A stretch of DNA of 64,000 bases from Hexactinellida sp. DTS-2022 (Eukaryota; Porifera; Hexactinellida), in contig JAPNXP010000001.1 in the NCBI GenBank assembly GCA_028753945.1, positions 3,834,501-3,898,500 on the forward strand, given 5' to 3'. Positions 47,813 to 60,414 of this stretch are shown piece after piece. The translations under genes were made by a program, and so were the position numbers. Under the pieces are notes generated by a model. The model ran no database searches. It had not been told where the DNA came from and was given only the letters and a program-made list of their open reading frames with translations. Numbering within the stretch: position 1 is the first letter of the stretch; the number at the start of each line of letters is the position of its first letter.

Positions 47813-48740
47813 TGTTAGCAGTCCCGGATTGACCATACGGCAGACGCGGCATATGCCGGAGTCCCCGAGCTTTGGGGGCTCCGCGAGGTGTGTAGTTTTC
47901 TTTTTTGAAAAAATGTTCGAAATCGATGGACTAACTTTATGTGCTAAAGTTTGAGTAATATACTACATTAGTCTACATAGTCTCTTTGACCCGCGTCATG
48001 AAGGAATTTGCGCATTAAACACTTTGATCATTTACCTATGCCTCATGATTTCTAATTGTTCTAGTTAGCGTTCGTTCTCTAAACATAGTGTCATAAAGAA
48101 CCAGTTTCGATCGTAGTGACAGAGACACGTTTGAACTTTGAACAACCTAACGCTAACTCTACTCTATTTTCAATTTGAAAACTAAGATTGTACATGTATA
48201 TATGATTATATTTACAACCATACGCGTAAGTGTACCTATCATGGCCTACTCTGGGGAGTCAGGATCGGCCAGGTCGTTGATGTGCTAGCATCCTGTGGAG
48301 TGAAGATGACCATGCCATAAGGTTGTAAATTTAATGTGCTTTATTTGTTTAATCCACTAGTAGCTTGATCATTGGCTTCCGAATGATCAAGTCGCTATCA
48401 TGACAACGTGCATTTGGGAGCGACGCAGGCTACATTAATCTCGATCTTGGAACGAATTGATCTTTCTGATCCACCTTCGACCTCGAACGAAAAAGGTCGA
48501 AAAAATTGGCCCCAAAGTTGTCCTCCCCACAGGAAATACCTCATATATTTTATGTGGCCTAGGTTCTTATTTGCAGGTAAAATTATGCGGTTTTTAAAGA
48601 GGGGATTCAGTAGCCAGATTATTTCCAGAACCTACCAGATATACGCTCACAAGCCCTTTAAATTTCAAAAAATATCAAAGGAGGGATACTTCCATACACC
48701 CGTGCTACAGTGGCGGATCCAAGGGGGATTGGGGATGTAA

Positions 48741-49490
48741 GTGTTGCAACCAAATTGGATTTCAAAGACCTTGATAATGTGCACGTATATCATGTCGTAT
48801 TTAGTGTGCAATTATGCAGTGGTTTTTTATTGACATTTTAGTGGAAATAGGCATTTTGGTAGCAGATACCTATTCATGAAGTAATAGTGACCTATAGGTT
48901 ATAGATAGCTGCAAATTGAATGCAATTATTAAAATGATGTATCTAGTCTCATAAATGGAATTCCGGACATTCTCTTACAATTTCATTAAGTATTCTATTT
49001 TGGTTTGTTAACAATCCAGTAATAGTCCCATGAATAATGATAATACATTTTAAAACATGGTAAATAACTAAAGCCAATTAATTTATTTGGAAAATATTAT
49101 ATTACATTGAATATCGAGACGGTAGATGGTTACTGAGTTGAATTATCGCATGTACAAGTAATTTAGGAACCTGAGATAGTTTTTTATAACATAGTTGACT
49201 ATAATGGATAGCTCTTTAAAATTCCTCGGATTCTTATAAGAATCACTTACTGGAATATTAAAAAGTGTTTCTAAACACCTCTATTGCCTCCCTGAATTAA
49301 AGAATTCAGTTACCAAATCAATATCTTCCTCATTATCCATTAGATCTTGAATAATTTAATTTATACTATTTATATACTGTATATAAAACAGCTAAAATAA
49401 ATTAATGTGCGGACGAATTTAAAACATTGGCCCAAGAAAATGCTTTGGAAGACTTTCTGGGAAGGGTTGTGAGGATCCATTTTATTTTTT
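48741..49490. other. No gene recognised
   Basis: This A+T-rich sequence has no ORF or repeat structure that I can see. A lone hAT-like end (CAGTGGCGGATCCAAGG) precedes it at 48710. Confidence 0.5.
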
Positions 49491-49494
49491 ATTA

Positions 49495-49668
49495 CAGTAG
49501 ATGTCGGATATAAGCACACCGGTTATAAGAACATATCGGATATAAGCACACTATGTTGGGAAACGGTTGCCATATACCTTGTATAATTAATCTCGGTTAT
49601 AAGCACATGTCGGTTATAAGCCATTAAGTGAAGTTCCCGACGATGTGCATAATAACCGGCATCCACTG
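49495..49668. mobile_element. TA-type MITE
   Basis: The ends are CAGTAGATGTCGGATATAAG and the inverse of ATAACCGGCATCCACTG, flanked by TA. The interior repeats GGTTATAAGCACAT. Confidence 0.88.
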
Positions 49669-49670
49669 TA

Positions 49671-50450
49671 ATAACCTATACATATAGGAACAAATAAAAT
49701 TATTCAAAACATCTGCACATGACTGCCCACATTAAGTTTTCCCACTAAATTAAAAAGGACTCATTTCCTGTCAGAAATTATTCAGATAATTTGAATAAAA
49801 ATTGAAAATAATGTTTTTTCGGGCAATCCAGTTCCTTATATACATATATATTCCTAACAACGAGTATTAAACTTTAAATGTCATTGAAATGCGTTTTATG
49901 AATACTGAGAAGAGATATAGCATGATGAGTCCATAACAAGAATTTATGCATGTAATTCAATGAGCAAGGCATACATTATGCAATAGAGTATTTTTATAAT
50001 AACACAATGTAATTAAACCACGAAACTACAGATTCCTAGGTTTTAGGTGATGAAGAGTGTGAAAGTACATTAAAACTGATTTGAGAAACTAATAAAATTG
50101 CCCTAGTTCCACTTGTCGAGCCACTGTGTAAAGCCAGATGCTATAATTACCTTCTATTAGTGACCACAGCTTCAAAAACTATGTAATTATTTTAAAAATT
50201 AAAATATTTTAGTCAATTCTTATTTTACTTGGCTAATAGCAATAACACTCTTTTGTTGGAGCTAGTACAAGCACTTTACTATTGTTTCTGGCTTCCAGGG
50301 GCAAAGCCCCTGGAAAATTGCTATATAAAACCACAAGCCCCCTTTTAGAAATTATTGGATTGGACCCTAGAGCTAGCAGAATTTCCCCCTACTCAAAAGT
50401 TGTATAAAAAATCCTGCAAAATGTTGCTATTTGGGAGCCAAGGTATGTAA
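49671..50450. other. No gene recognised; one strong hairpin
   Basis: The only structure seen is the perfect stem CCAGGGGC-AAA-GCCCCTGG near 50298. Confidence 0.5.
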
Positions 50451-50609
50451 CCTAATAAATTTATGATATTCACCAACCCAGGATTTAGTTTCTGCATAAT
50501 ATAATGGTGAATAACATTGATAGTAATACTATGCATAATTATGCTATTGGCGAAAGTTAATAGGTAGGAGGTTACATTTTTGTCAATAACTGGCGCAGAT
50601 TAATTTGAA

Positions 50610-50970
50610 AGTTATAAAAATTTTGAAGAAACATGCATTATATTTATAATATGACAAAATTTGTGTCGACTGAATGAACATTGTAAGAACTGAATCAAAA
50701 TTAGTGACGTCATAATCCCGTAAATCGTTTACGTGTCTCGTTTTATGTTGTTTAGTCATCTAAATTGTGGGCGAATCGGGTAAGAAATCAAAGTCATTCT
50801 CAAATATGTACTTTGCGGACGTCATAATCTCGTTTTTTCGTTAGAAAACCATTAGACGTTGTCAGCGTGTAAAATTATCCTTGCATGCAAATTTTGAGAT
50901 TTCTAGAGCATATTGTCCTTCCTATTAATTATGGACACACACAGACAAATAACAATTGTGTTTTTAATAT
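50610..50970 (-). mobile_element. Helitron-like family 2, partial
   Basis: The minus-strand start (TATATTAAAAACACAATTG, then GTGTGTCCATAATTAATAGG) and the body match 2250-2698 and 4786-5180. No tail is present. Confidence 0.55.
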
Positions 50971-51542
50971 ACGTACATAATAACGTCAATATGAAATAAG
51001 ACAGTATACTATATAAATCCGAAAATTGTCACGCAGGGGTAGATAATTTATAATTGGTAACGATCTATTGGTTTTCAAAATCAAAATTTCATACAAATGA
51101 AACATTCTTCTGCATGCTTTTTTAAGAATATTATGTAAACTCCTACTGCTGACCACAGTACAAACTGATTGAGCTTTGGTGACTTAATGATCTAGTACCC
51201 AGAAAAATTCTACACACCTGTCTGGTAAAAATCATTATTATACTTTGTGTTTTGGTGCGGGATTAATAGGTAAGACATTATGGCCTAGAGAGCTGAAAAT
51301 TTAGCTAGTATTCTAAGCGGTAAACCACCCCCTAAACCAATGAGTATGGCTCATAACAAAAAATTCCGAAAGGAAACATCAGCATTTAATAAACGAAAAA
51401 AATTATACACATGATAGCAGTTTAAGACTTTGCATGTTCTCTTTGGTTGTACCATAATTCACTAATTAATCTGTGTATTTATAAACACAATAGTTATAAC
51501 TAATATTGAATCAAGTATCAATTGATTGATATTAGAATCATA

Positions 51543-52049
51543 TCTATACTATTAAAACACAAGGCTGGGCGTGTGTATATATATATATATATTTGTTTGT
51601 ATGTTCCGAGTTGATTGAAGAAACTGGACGGTTTCCAAATGAGATTTTTGGCATATAGGGGTAACTTTTGGCACCCGCCAACAAGTTGAGGTTTTCCACT
51701 CAAAATTTCTCACACCTCGACATGTTATGACGTCATTGTCACATTTCGAGTACCCTGAAAATTCACTTAATCGCACATAATTCACGCCCTTTAAGGATAA
51801 AAATCTGAAAATTTAATAGAACATGTACATTAATGGTGCGGACACGTTGGTCACACCAGATCACCAATATGATTACTCATTATCGCATGATGACGTAATC
51901 ATTAAAATTTCACATTGTTAAATTTGACTATTTATGCCTATTTACGCTTTATAATCAATAATAGGAGTATATAAACCACACACGAAGCGCGAAGCGGTTG
52001 GTGTGTGGTTGTTCTGCCGCGAAGCGAACTAGCAAGCGAAGCGCGCTAG
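51543..52049 (+). mobile_element. Helitron-like element, family 1, complete copy
   Basis: It starts TCTATACTATTAAAACACAA after A and ends GCGCGCTAG before T. This is the A^T target and the TC/CTAG termini typical of Helitrons. It is 507 bp, collinear with the pair at 17429-18436. The tail hairpins are CCACACACGAAGC/GGTTGGTGTGTGG and CTAGCAAGCGAAGCGCGCTAG. Confidence 0.82.
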
Positions 52050-52328
52050 TATATATATATTTAGCTAAATTTCAAAAACGAAGAATTGTATTTCATAACA
52101 ATCATTAATCACTAGAGTTTCCAAAATTGAATTAATAAATTATCTGGTGCTGTTATTCATTCCGTAAACCTGTATGGCAGCGTAGTGCCTAACACGAATG
52201 AACAAATGCGCGAAGCGGCATGTGAGAGTGACCCGTCGCAAAGCGAGGGTACATCAAGTTAAAATCATGTGGAGACTAAAGATGTAAAAATATATGTAGA
52301 CAAGAATCAAATTAAGAAATTATCATAC

Positions 52329-52556
52329 CTCCTTCCCGAATCCCCAAATAAATTCATGACAAAGAGAGCAATAAACGGGTTGTCGAAAAAATTTCTTTAA
52401 AAAAAGATGACCTTGAACCTCATTTGCATTTCCCAATTTAATAGCACCTCTACGGCCACGCAAGGCTGTGGCATTTTTAGGTAGTTCGTTCAATGGGATA
52501 AATGGCTGAGATTCGACAGAAATTTCATCATCACCAACCTCACCATACATCTTTAC
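52329..52556 (-). CDS. Pkcdelta: PKC exon: pseudosubstrate and first half of C1A
   Basis: This is a 76-codon exon of a novel (delta/theta-type) protein kinase C, a diacylglycerol-activated Ser/Thr kinase. The acceptor TTTGATTAG precedes GTA AAG ATG and the donor is GAG|GTATGA; both ends are phase 0. It encodes the end of the C2-C1 linker, then the pseudosubstrate RGRRGAIK, where Ala replaces the phospho-acceptor. The first half of C1A follows, with its H-x12-C-x2-C ligands (GHLF...VYCSLC) and FIWGFGKE. The next exon supplies the remaining zinc ligands. No ATG is assigned because the C2-coding exon(s) upstream were not found. Confidence 0.9.
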
Positions 52557-52710
52557 CTAATCAAATAAATAGAAGAATATGAGATCACCAAGACAATAAT
52601 ATTTAAAATAAGCACTAACATTGAAGTAATAGACTGTAATATGAAAAAAAATCTGTAATTAACAACATATTATAATAACCATAATGAGAAATAGTTCCGA
52701 ATGTGATATA

Positions 52711-53188
52711 CACTACCCGGACAAAAGTATTCGACCACACAACATTTTCCCATTGAAAAAAGTACTTAGTAGGTTGAACAATGTAAGATTGTGTTTTCAA
52801 ATTACATGATAAATTGATATTTCGATTACAAAGTCGTATTCTGCGCATTCGAATTAACACTTGTAGAAGCTTTCAATTCAATCCCTTTTTGATTTGGTTA
52901 AAAATTATCATCCTGTGCCACTATATACCACTTTTCCCAAATTGCCACTATGGGAGAGATGGGAACTGGTGGCACATGTTGAAATTTCATGATAATATCA
53001 ACCCAATTAATATGTAACCAATTTGAAAGCATCTAAAATGGGGAATTGGAATGCGTAGAATACGAATCTGAAATCAAAATAGCAGTATATCATAAAGTTT
53101 ATTACATTAAACAATATTATTAGACCTACTATAGTACTATTTTCAATGGGAAAATGTTGGGTGGTCGAATACTTTTGTCCGGGTACTG
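52711..53188. mobile_element. Tc1-type MITE
   Basis: The ends are CACTACCCGGACAAAAGT and the inverse of ACTTTTGTCCGGGTACTG, flanked by TA (52709-52710 and 53189-53190). Long inverted arms carry ATTCGACCAC and ATTTTCCCATTG. Confidence 0.9.
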
Positions 53189-53190
53189 TA

Positions 53191-53359
53191 CAGTCGACTC
53201 CGCTTAAAAGAGCGACGGTTAATAAATTTCTCCGCTTAAAGGGGTCAAAATTTTACAGGATTTATATGACGGAATGACAGTTTCGGTTAATAGAATTCTC
53301 CGCTCAATCGGGACAAACAAACCTCGTCCCGTGGTGACTTCATATAGCAGAGTCGACTG
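53191..53359. mobile_element. Tigger/pogo-type MITE
   Basis: The ends are CAGTCGACTCCGCTTAAAAG and the inverse of GCAGAGTCGACTG, followed by TA. It shares its left TA with the preceding Tc1-type MITE. Confidence 0.88.
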
Positions 53360-54510
53360 TATTTAATAGTTCAAGATGCAATAGTGCAGTATATATTCTC
53401 AACAATATATAATATCTAAGATTAAGGAAGTAAAATGTAAATTAAATATAGTTCATGTTTGATATAAACTCCTAATAGGACAACTAATAAATTATGGTAG
53501 TCAGGCGGGAAGATAAACATGAAAGAATAATAGTGAAAAGCATCATTAAATACACTAGCAAACAAAAGTATGACCTTCGCATAAATTTAACACAAAAAAC
53601 ATGGAGATATTGTCTTGCATTAATACTTGATAATCAGTAACAAAGAATAATTCATGAATATTTGATAATTCTTTGCTATCAATTAAGCTTTCAGCATAAC
53701 CTATATATAGTACCTGAATAATTATGAATACTTGCAATTTTAATTTGGCGATTTTCACTATTTGAATTTGCAAGTTCCCAGAGTCTTGACTTAACATTTC
53801 TGTCAGGACTTTCAAGAATGATGAAAATCCAACTCACTATTACATACTTAGAGGATACACAATGTGTCAACTGAAGAAATACGTGCGGATCCAGTAATCA
53901 ACAAGGATGGACCATACTCCGTAAATTACATCAATTGCAGCAAACTGCATTCTAGCCAATAAAGTCAGGAATCAGGGGCGCCGAACCCACGGGGGGCAGG
54001 TGGAGCCCCATCCCCACCGCCCCGGATATTCGGGGGGGGGGGCTGTTGGGACCTAAGACTCCTAGCACCCTTCATATTTTAATAATTTATATTATAATTA
54101 ATGTTGTTATTAATTAAGGCTCGACCAAGACCTCTGATACAATCATCCAAATCTAAAAAGGTGCTAAATGGATTCGTCAAGGCAGATACAGTTCGCGAGA
54201 ATACATTTTTGTTTTTAAAGGAATCCAAAGAATTCTGTAAAAATAGTTTCTCTTATTCTTAAAATTTTGACAGTGTCTTTAGATTGGTTTAGTTACCGTA
54301 TATACTCGAATAGTAGCAACTCCTCGAATAATCGGCCCCAAAAGTAGCAATTTAAAATGTATTACCGCTGCCCGGAGTAAAGATCTTTATCTAATACAAG
54401 TCAAAATACGATTATAAACCGACTACGTATTATGAATAAATTATAATAAAATGTGATATTCTTGGTTCCAAGATGGCGAAAAAAACTATAATCTCCTAGG
54501 TTATTATTCG

Positions 54511-55310
54511 AGTCATGACCTACTTAATATACGGCTATATATGTCGCCGAGAAGGCCATAAAACAAAGAGGTCAGTTTCTAATTTCATTCTAGGATAAAC
54601 TTTGCCTCCTTTTGTTATTATTTGGGTTATATATGGGATAATCAACCATTGCGAGTCCAATGGAACCATTTTTGAAAATCTCAGATTTGTGGTTAAGCTG
54701 TTTAGGCGCCATTTAATGATGACACCACAAATATACTATATATATACAATTCGAGTCTAATAGAATTACGAGAAAATAAAGATATTTTGCTAATATACTT
54801 AGTGTACATTTTTCGAATATATAATGAAAATGAATATATATAAACCAGCAAGTATATACGTTTTATGGACGAAAATAGTAAGTTGTAACTAGGATACAAC
54901 TTGTATTTTAGCATGTGGTTGCTTTATAATTTTTAATATTTTTAGAATGTCGCCATTTTGTGATTTAGTAGCCTTTGGAGTGTGAGATACGTATATCCCT
55001 TTTTTTGTATTTCTGTTCTAAAATTATTTGAAAGAAGGAAGAAAATGAAATTTATTATATTTGAATTTTTTTCATTTTACCATAAAATGTTACCGTCATC
55101 ATTAAATGGCGCCTAAACAACTTAACCACAAATCTGATATTCTCAAAGTGGTTCCATTGGACTCGCAATGGTTGATTATCCCATATACAACCCAAATAAT
55201 AACAATAGGAGGCATAGTTTATCCTAGAATGAAAGTTAGAAACTGGTCTCTTTGTTTTATGGCCTTCTCGGCGACATATATAGCCGTCTATTAAGTAGGC
55301 CATGGTCTCC
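54511..55310. mobile_element. Foldback element, ~200-bp arms
   Basis: The left arm (CCTACTTAATATACGGCTAT, GTCGCCGAGAAGGCC, TTTAGGCGCCATTTAATGAT) is inverted at about 55092-55310. The ORFs on both strands mirror each other through this symmetry. Confidence 0.85.
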
Positions 55311-55840
55311 TATGATTCTCTGCCTGTCATAAACAAAGCCACCTTCTATCAACCTGTACCTTTCTTTATTAATCTTGCTTGACCTGATCAGGCGAAATTG
55401 TTGTGGTAATGGGTCAGCAAGTAATAAATTGATTGGAAAGTTAATTACCCTTGCTTATATAGCCTATAAGGCAAAACTTCTTGTCATTGTTAACACAATT
55501 GATACTATAAGACTTATAGTATAAGTCATGCTCTCATAAATTCAAGGGCTTTAAATATTAATCTCTCACACATCAAGTCAGCTGTTTTAAAGTTCTGAAG
55601 ATTCAAGATAGAACTAGTTGTTTGATCTTAATTAATCAAAAATATAATTTCGCTTTATATCTCAATTTTTATAGAAACGAGCCTTCTGTCTTGGTAGAGT
55701 GGTGCGGATTACACATCGGATACATAATTTATATTTTAAGATAACAACACAAAATTCGTAATCAACATTCTTGTTTACCTATTATACCTGTTCGAATAGG
55801 ATTTTGAATATTACAAGTTTTCTATAGGCCCCTGTTCGCA

Positions 55841-55978
55841 GTTCTATCCATGTAGCGAACTGCCTATGTAGCGAACTGTCCATGTAGGGAACTGTCTGTA
55901 GCGAACTGTTCATGTAGAGAACTGTCCGTGTAGCGAACTATCCATGTAGCGAAGTGTCCGTGTAGCGAATTGTCTGTA
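55841..55978. repeat. 18-bp minisatellite, ~8 copies
   Basis: The degenerate unit TGTAGCGAACTGTCCATG is repeated head to tail with small deletions. Confidence 0.88.
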
Positions 55979-55984
55979 TCCCAA

Positions 55985-56560
55985 TTACTCTAGGTGCTAA
56001 ATTTCTAATCAATACGATTATTTTATACTGAGATACAAACACGTTCTCTTTTGCGGCACGTAGCCGGGACACTATGTTACTCCATGGATATTGGCTGAAA
56101 ATGACCTAATGACAATGTTTTAAAATTCATAAATATAGCAATATATTTAGTCATTTCAGGACGAGTGTGAAGTTGGCGCAGTATTCAACTGAGCACAGAT
56201 CAAATCCAAATTTGAGGCCCTTCCCATAATTGGATTTGGCCAAAAATTACATACCATAAAGGGGAAATAGGGACGTTTATGATTCTGGATAAAAAACTTA
56301 CAATTTTTATTTTCAATATTTATTTTTTTACATTATGAAAGATATTTTTAGAAATCAGAATAATTGTTAGGTTATCTAATTATCAATTATTGTGGTTTTC
56401 ATAGGGAAACATTTAGATGGAAAGTGTAATTTGTTTAGGATAAATACCATCTCTATACAATTGTTTTCGGGTGTTACAATAAAACTGTTATGGTTGCAAC
56501 AATCTGTTGCATGTTGGTTGATTAGTTCGATTATTAATGAATCCTACAAATCCTCTATAT
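55985..56560. other. No gene recognised
   Basis: A+T-rich sequence with no ORF or terminal repeats that I can identify. Confidence 0.5.
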
Positions 56561-56565
56561 AAAAT

Positions 56566-56988
56566 CAGGGCCTAGGAGCAGGTGCGGCAGGTGCGGCCAT
56601 GGCCGCACCAATAATTTTGGAGCCCCACAAATATTCGAGAATACATTTGAGACACTGACAACTATAGGAGCAGCATAATTGTATTGGTAAACACAACAGC
56701 TACAGATGTGGCATAGGTGCTGCTACCAATGCCAAACTGTTCGGTACCATTATAATATATCGTATTTGTAACCATTATATTATTTAGCAAGTAGCAACTC
56801 TTGCTACACTTCAATAAAGACTGTATAAAATTTTATTAGCATTATGTAATTTTTGGTATTTCCCTTGTTGCGTAGCTTAAAACATAGAGTAAAAGCGCGT
56901 ATAAAGTACAAAAGATTCATGTCTGCTTATAATAAATATGGTGACGTCACTGTGCCGCACCAATAAATGTTGGCGTGCTACGGGCCGG
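56566..56988. mobile_element. GGGCCGTAGG-family MITE, 423 bp
   Basis: It starts CAGGGCCTAGGAGCAGG and ends GTGCTACGGGCCGG, with a 5-bp duplication AAAAT (56561-56565 and 56989-56993). It is collinear with 21074-21497. Confidence 0.88.
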
Positions 56989-57148
56989 AAAATAGTTTGA
57001 AACCACTATGATACTGGGGTGTTAAAGGGTGCTGGTAGCCTTAAACTCTTGAATTTTAATTTGCACGAAAAATGATGGCTAGAACGTCCGGAGCACATTA
57101 AACGAGATATGCTAGCTACCCCAATGTTGGGCAATACAGGAAGCTTAC

Positions 57149-57791
57149 CAGTGCCGGTCCTTGAGTTGGGTTCTAAATCCGCCCCCCTAGGCAAATTTGA
57201 AGCCGTGCCGCACTCCAAATTTTCGAATACATGTCCTAATTTACTAGTATATCGTATTGGGAAAATTAACAACAAAAGAGGTCAGGTTGGAACCAGACCT
57301 TATTTGGGCGGGCCCGCGAAACCAGGGATGAGTGATATTTGGGAAATACTTATGAGGGAGCGGGAAAATGGCCCATATCAGGTGCTATCTCCATGTTCAT
57401 AATACATTAGGTTGGACGAAATTTCAACTATGCATACTTAGGATGTGGGATACCTAACTCTAGATGAAGTCCTGAGTGGAACCTTATAAACCGGGCAAGT
57501 TACGGCCCTGCTAAATTCTAAAAACAAACAAAACATTGAGTACTTGGAATTTACGAGGATAAAGTATTTAGAGAATTGGGCCATTTAGTTTACGAATTAT
57601 AAAATCAAATTGGGTGAAAAATAAGTCTAATTGATGTGTGTTTTGGATTATGGGTGTGGGATAATCAGAGGATGAGCATTTTCAATTTACATAAGCAAGT
57701 GATCGTTGTGTGTACTTCAATTGTTGACTCAGTTTACAAAATGCCGCCCCCTAAATTGTGCCTAGTTCGCCTAGTGGAAGGACCGGCTCTG
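57149..57791. mobile_element. hAT MITE copy 2 (CAGTGCCGGTCC family), uninterrupted
   Basis: The ends are CAGTGCCGGTCCTTGAG and the inverse of GGAAGGACCGGCTCTG, with a perfect 8-bp duplication AAGCTTAC (57141-57148 and 57792-57799). It is 643 bp. It preserves the empty sites for both elements nested in copy 1. Confidence 0.94.
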
Positions 57792-58304
57792 AAGCTTACT
57801 AGAAAAGCAATTCATAAAATTAGAAAATATTTCTAATTTTGAATTTTGCTTAATGGATCATTAAGTGCAAAAACAATTGAAATCAATATTATTTTTTTGA
57901 AATATAAACGTCTCTTCTAATGAATGACACCATTTTTGTCCAGTTCAAAAAATGGGAAAGTGTCTAAAATTATAACTTGAAGTATGCTCAGTGAAAAATG
58001 TATTAAAAGGGTACTGACGTGATCAGTGAATAAGTGCAAAATTATTTCAATTGTATTTCTTAGGAAAATTAATATTTTAAAAAAATATTTTGCCATAAGA
58101 AACGTCCCATAGTCACAAACATGTATACAAACTTAGCAAAGTTTTAAATTCAAATTCGAAAATAGTTGTCAAAAAAGATTTCTTTTTTGTGCTCACAACG
58201 ATACTGGAATAAAATCTAATGGACAAAGGTAATTATAATAGAGAATGTTTATATAGAGCTGAGCTTTGTAGAGTTCAAATTTTTTCCATACTAAAAGCCC
58301 AGGC

Positions 58305-59403
58305 CGTGACCTTCGTTATATAAGGCCAATTCACAACTCAAAAAATTGGACCATGGATGAGTTCGAAGTCCATTGTAAAATAGAGGGTACTTTTTTTATC
58401 TCGATTATTAGTAATGGTAGACCTGAAATATAACATGTAACTATATGGGAACATCCGAACATGATATCAAGGTATACATAGCACCTTTCAAGATTGTATA
58501 TGTCATCGTCTGATGGCGTAATCGTCAATTTTAGCGCGAATTATCATGTTTTTAAAACCTGCTTTTAACACAGTTAAACGCTTTATAAATGTTCAAAATT
58601 GGTACATAGTGATACCCAGATCTAGTTAAATAAAGAGATATCTTATATGTAGACCGTCTAGAAATAGACAAGGTTTTATTCCCCATACATTAGTATTACC
58701 CATAAAAAGCAGGGCAAGTGGCCTACAGAATTTATAGACGGTCTACAAATTTTTGGCTTATTTGTATGGGCTTTTATAGACCGTCTATTTCTAGACGGTC
58801 TACATATAAGGATGCTCTCAAATAAAATATATCGAAATTATAGAATTAACTCGTATTCCGTATATGGTATGAGCTCATAAACTAAAAAAATATTAAGTTA
58901 GGCATATAAAAAGTACTAATCTATGAATAGAAAGTCACCTATAGCGGACAGATTAGCACTAGTCTAGTATACATAACATTTATCGTTTTGGAGTTATGGC
59001 TCATTTTAGGAAATATACATTTGCCTCACAACCGAGGAATGTGTAAACATTCCATCTATAATTTCGATATATTTTATTTAACTAGATCTGGGTATCACTA
59101 TGTACCAATGTTGAACATTTACAAAGCGTTTAACTGTGTTAAAAGCAGGCTTTAAAAACATGATAATTTGCGCCGCTAAAATTGACGATTACGCCATCAG
59201 ATGATGACATATTACAATTTTGAAAGGTTCTATGTATACCTTGACATCATGTTCGGATGTTCCCATATAGTTACAAGTTATATTTCATGTCTACCATTAC
59301 TAATAATCGAGATAAAAAGTACCATCTATTTTACAATGGACTCGAACTCATCCATGGTCCAATTTTTTAAGTCGTGAATTGGCCTTATATAACGAAGGTC
59401 ACG
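58305..59403. mobile_element. CGTGACC foldback element, complete
   Basis: Inverted arms of about 320 bp start CGTGACCTTCGTTATATAAG. A 7-bp duplication CCCAGGC flanks it (58298-58304 and 59404-59410). A smaller inverted-repeat element (TTATATGTAGACCGTCTAG ... inverse, about 58640-58808) interrupts the left arm near the centre. There is no ORF. Confidence 0.9.
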
Positions 59404-59529
59404 CCCAGGCTTACTATCTAAAGGTCAATTTCAAAGTTTGGGAAAAACTGACCTTTCTCAGTGCCTGAATACACATACTGAAAAACTTAACTCAACAAGA
59501 GCTGAGCTCTATATAAGTAATTTCATTAT

Positions 59530-59674
59530 TAGGGCCGTAGGAGTAGGTGCGGCAGGTGCGGCCTAGGCCGCACCAATATTTTAGCTGGCGCATCAATATT
59601 CGGGTTATACACTGTGAATCAATAAGGTGACGTCACTTCGCCGCACCAATAATAATTGGCTTGCTACGGGCCTG
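59530..59674. mobile_element. GGGCCGTAGG-family MITE, short copy
   Basis: The ends are TAGGGCCGTAGGAGTAGG and the inverse of TTGCTACGGGCCTG, with the palindrome GGTGCGGCCTAGGCCGCACC. It is 145 bp. The flanks share TTAT. Confidence 0.8.
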
Positions 59675-59699
59675 TTATAATATAAGTAACTATCGATTC

Positions 59700-59860
59700 T
59701 CCTTTCAAACCCTAGGACGCAGGCGGAACGGGTGCACCCGTTGATCCGGTCAATTTTTTTCTTTTGCATGAAGGGGGAGTGCGGGGGGCTTTGCACCCCA
59801 GGTTTTGGTTTACCGTGCACCCGTTGCTCCGGCGAGTCGCCGGCGCCCCAGAAACCCAAT
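59700..59860. repeat. G+C-rich repeat block
   Basis: Two GGTGCACCCGTTG/GTGCACCCGTTG segments flank a G-rich centre. The composition differs sharply from the surroundings. It is probably an unclassified MITE or hAT fragment. The ORF here is incidental. Confidence 0.4.
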
Positions 59861-60414
59861 AACTTTAAAGTAAATTTTATGATATTTTTTAGCTCTACCC
59901 ACTGATTTATGCAAGTTCGTCTCATTTTGTGAAACAAGAGACCCTAGCCTTGACACTTTTACACAGAGCTGCACTAATCCAAACTCTATTTGGGGCGATC
60001 TGTCCAAGTACATATTTGGGAGAAATAGAGATTATTTAAGAAATGGAAAAACAACGCTAGTGCAATTAAATTAATGTTGGAGAATAAAGTCCTTGATAAG
60101 CCATCTGCTTCCAGCTTTCAGGTTTGTATTAGCTTAGAAGCACTTACTGTGGAAAAGAGAACGTCTTTAATAACCTCAAATATGATGAGCAATTCAAATA
60201 ATTTAGAAAACATGCTTGGCGTTAGCTCTAGTGAACCTGAGAATGTTGATTTTCCAATTATTAATGCATGTGAAAAAGATACTAAATCATCTTATAGACT
60301 GTTATAGTAGAAATTGTTTCGGCGAGTTTTACATAGATAGAGAGGAGTTAAATAGCATAAGTTACATAAATGATGATGGTAAATATCGATTGAATATAGA
60401 ATGGACTAGTCTAA

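Noticed and set aside
48408..48740. 110-codon plus-strand ORF.
   Set aside because: No recognisable motif; it ends inside a hAT-like terminus (CAGTGGCGGATCC), so it is probably chance.
53555..53850. Minus-strand ORFs (KVLTEMLSQDSG... and, in another frame, ESPDRNVKSRLWELANSNSE) considered as the missing upstream PKC exon.
   Set aside because: Neither frame resembles a novel-PKC C2 domain, and I could not place a convincing acceptor. A possible donor (TTCAG|GTACTA) alone is not enough.
54511..55310. ORFs on both strands sharing similar residues, considered as paired exons.
   Set aside because: The similarity comes from the long inverted arms of a foldback element.
55680..55810. Possible tRNA or tRNA-derived SINE (TTGGTAGAGTGG, then TGTTCGAATAGG).
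   Set aside because: The box-like motifs are about 100 bp apart with no cloverleaf and no poly-A or tail structure.
59605..60013. Overlapping minus-strand ORFs of 110 and 67 codons.
   Set aside because: They cross a MITE end and a G+C-rich repeat block and show no protein family signal.
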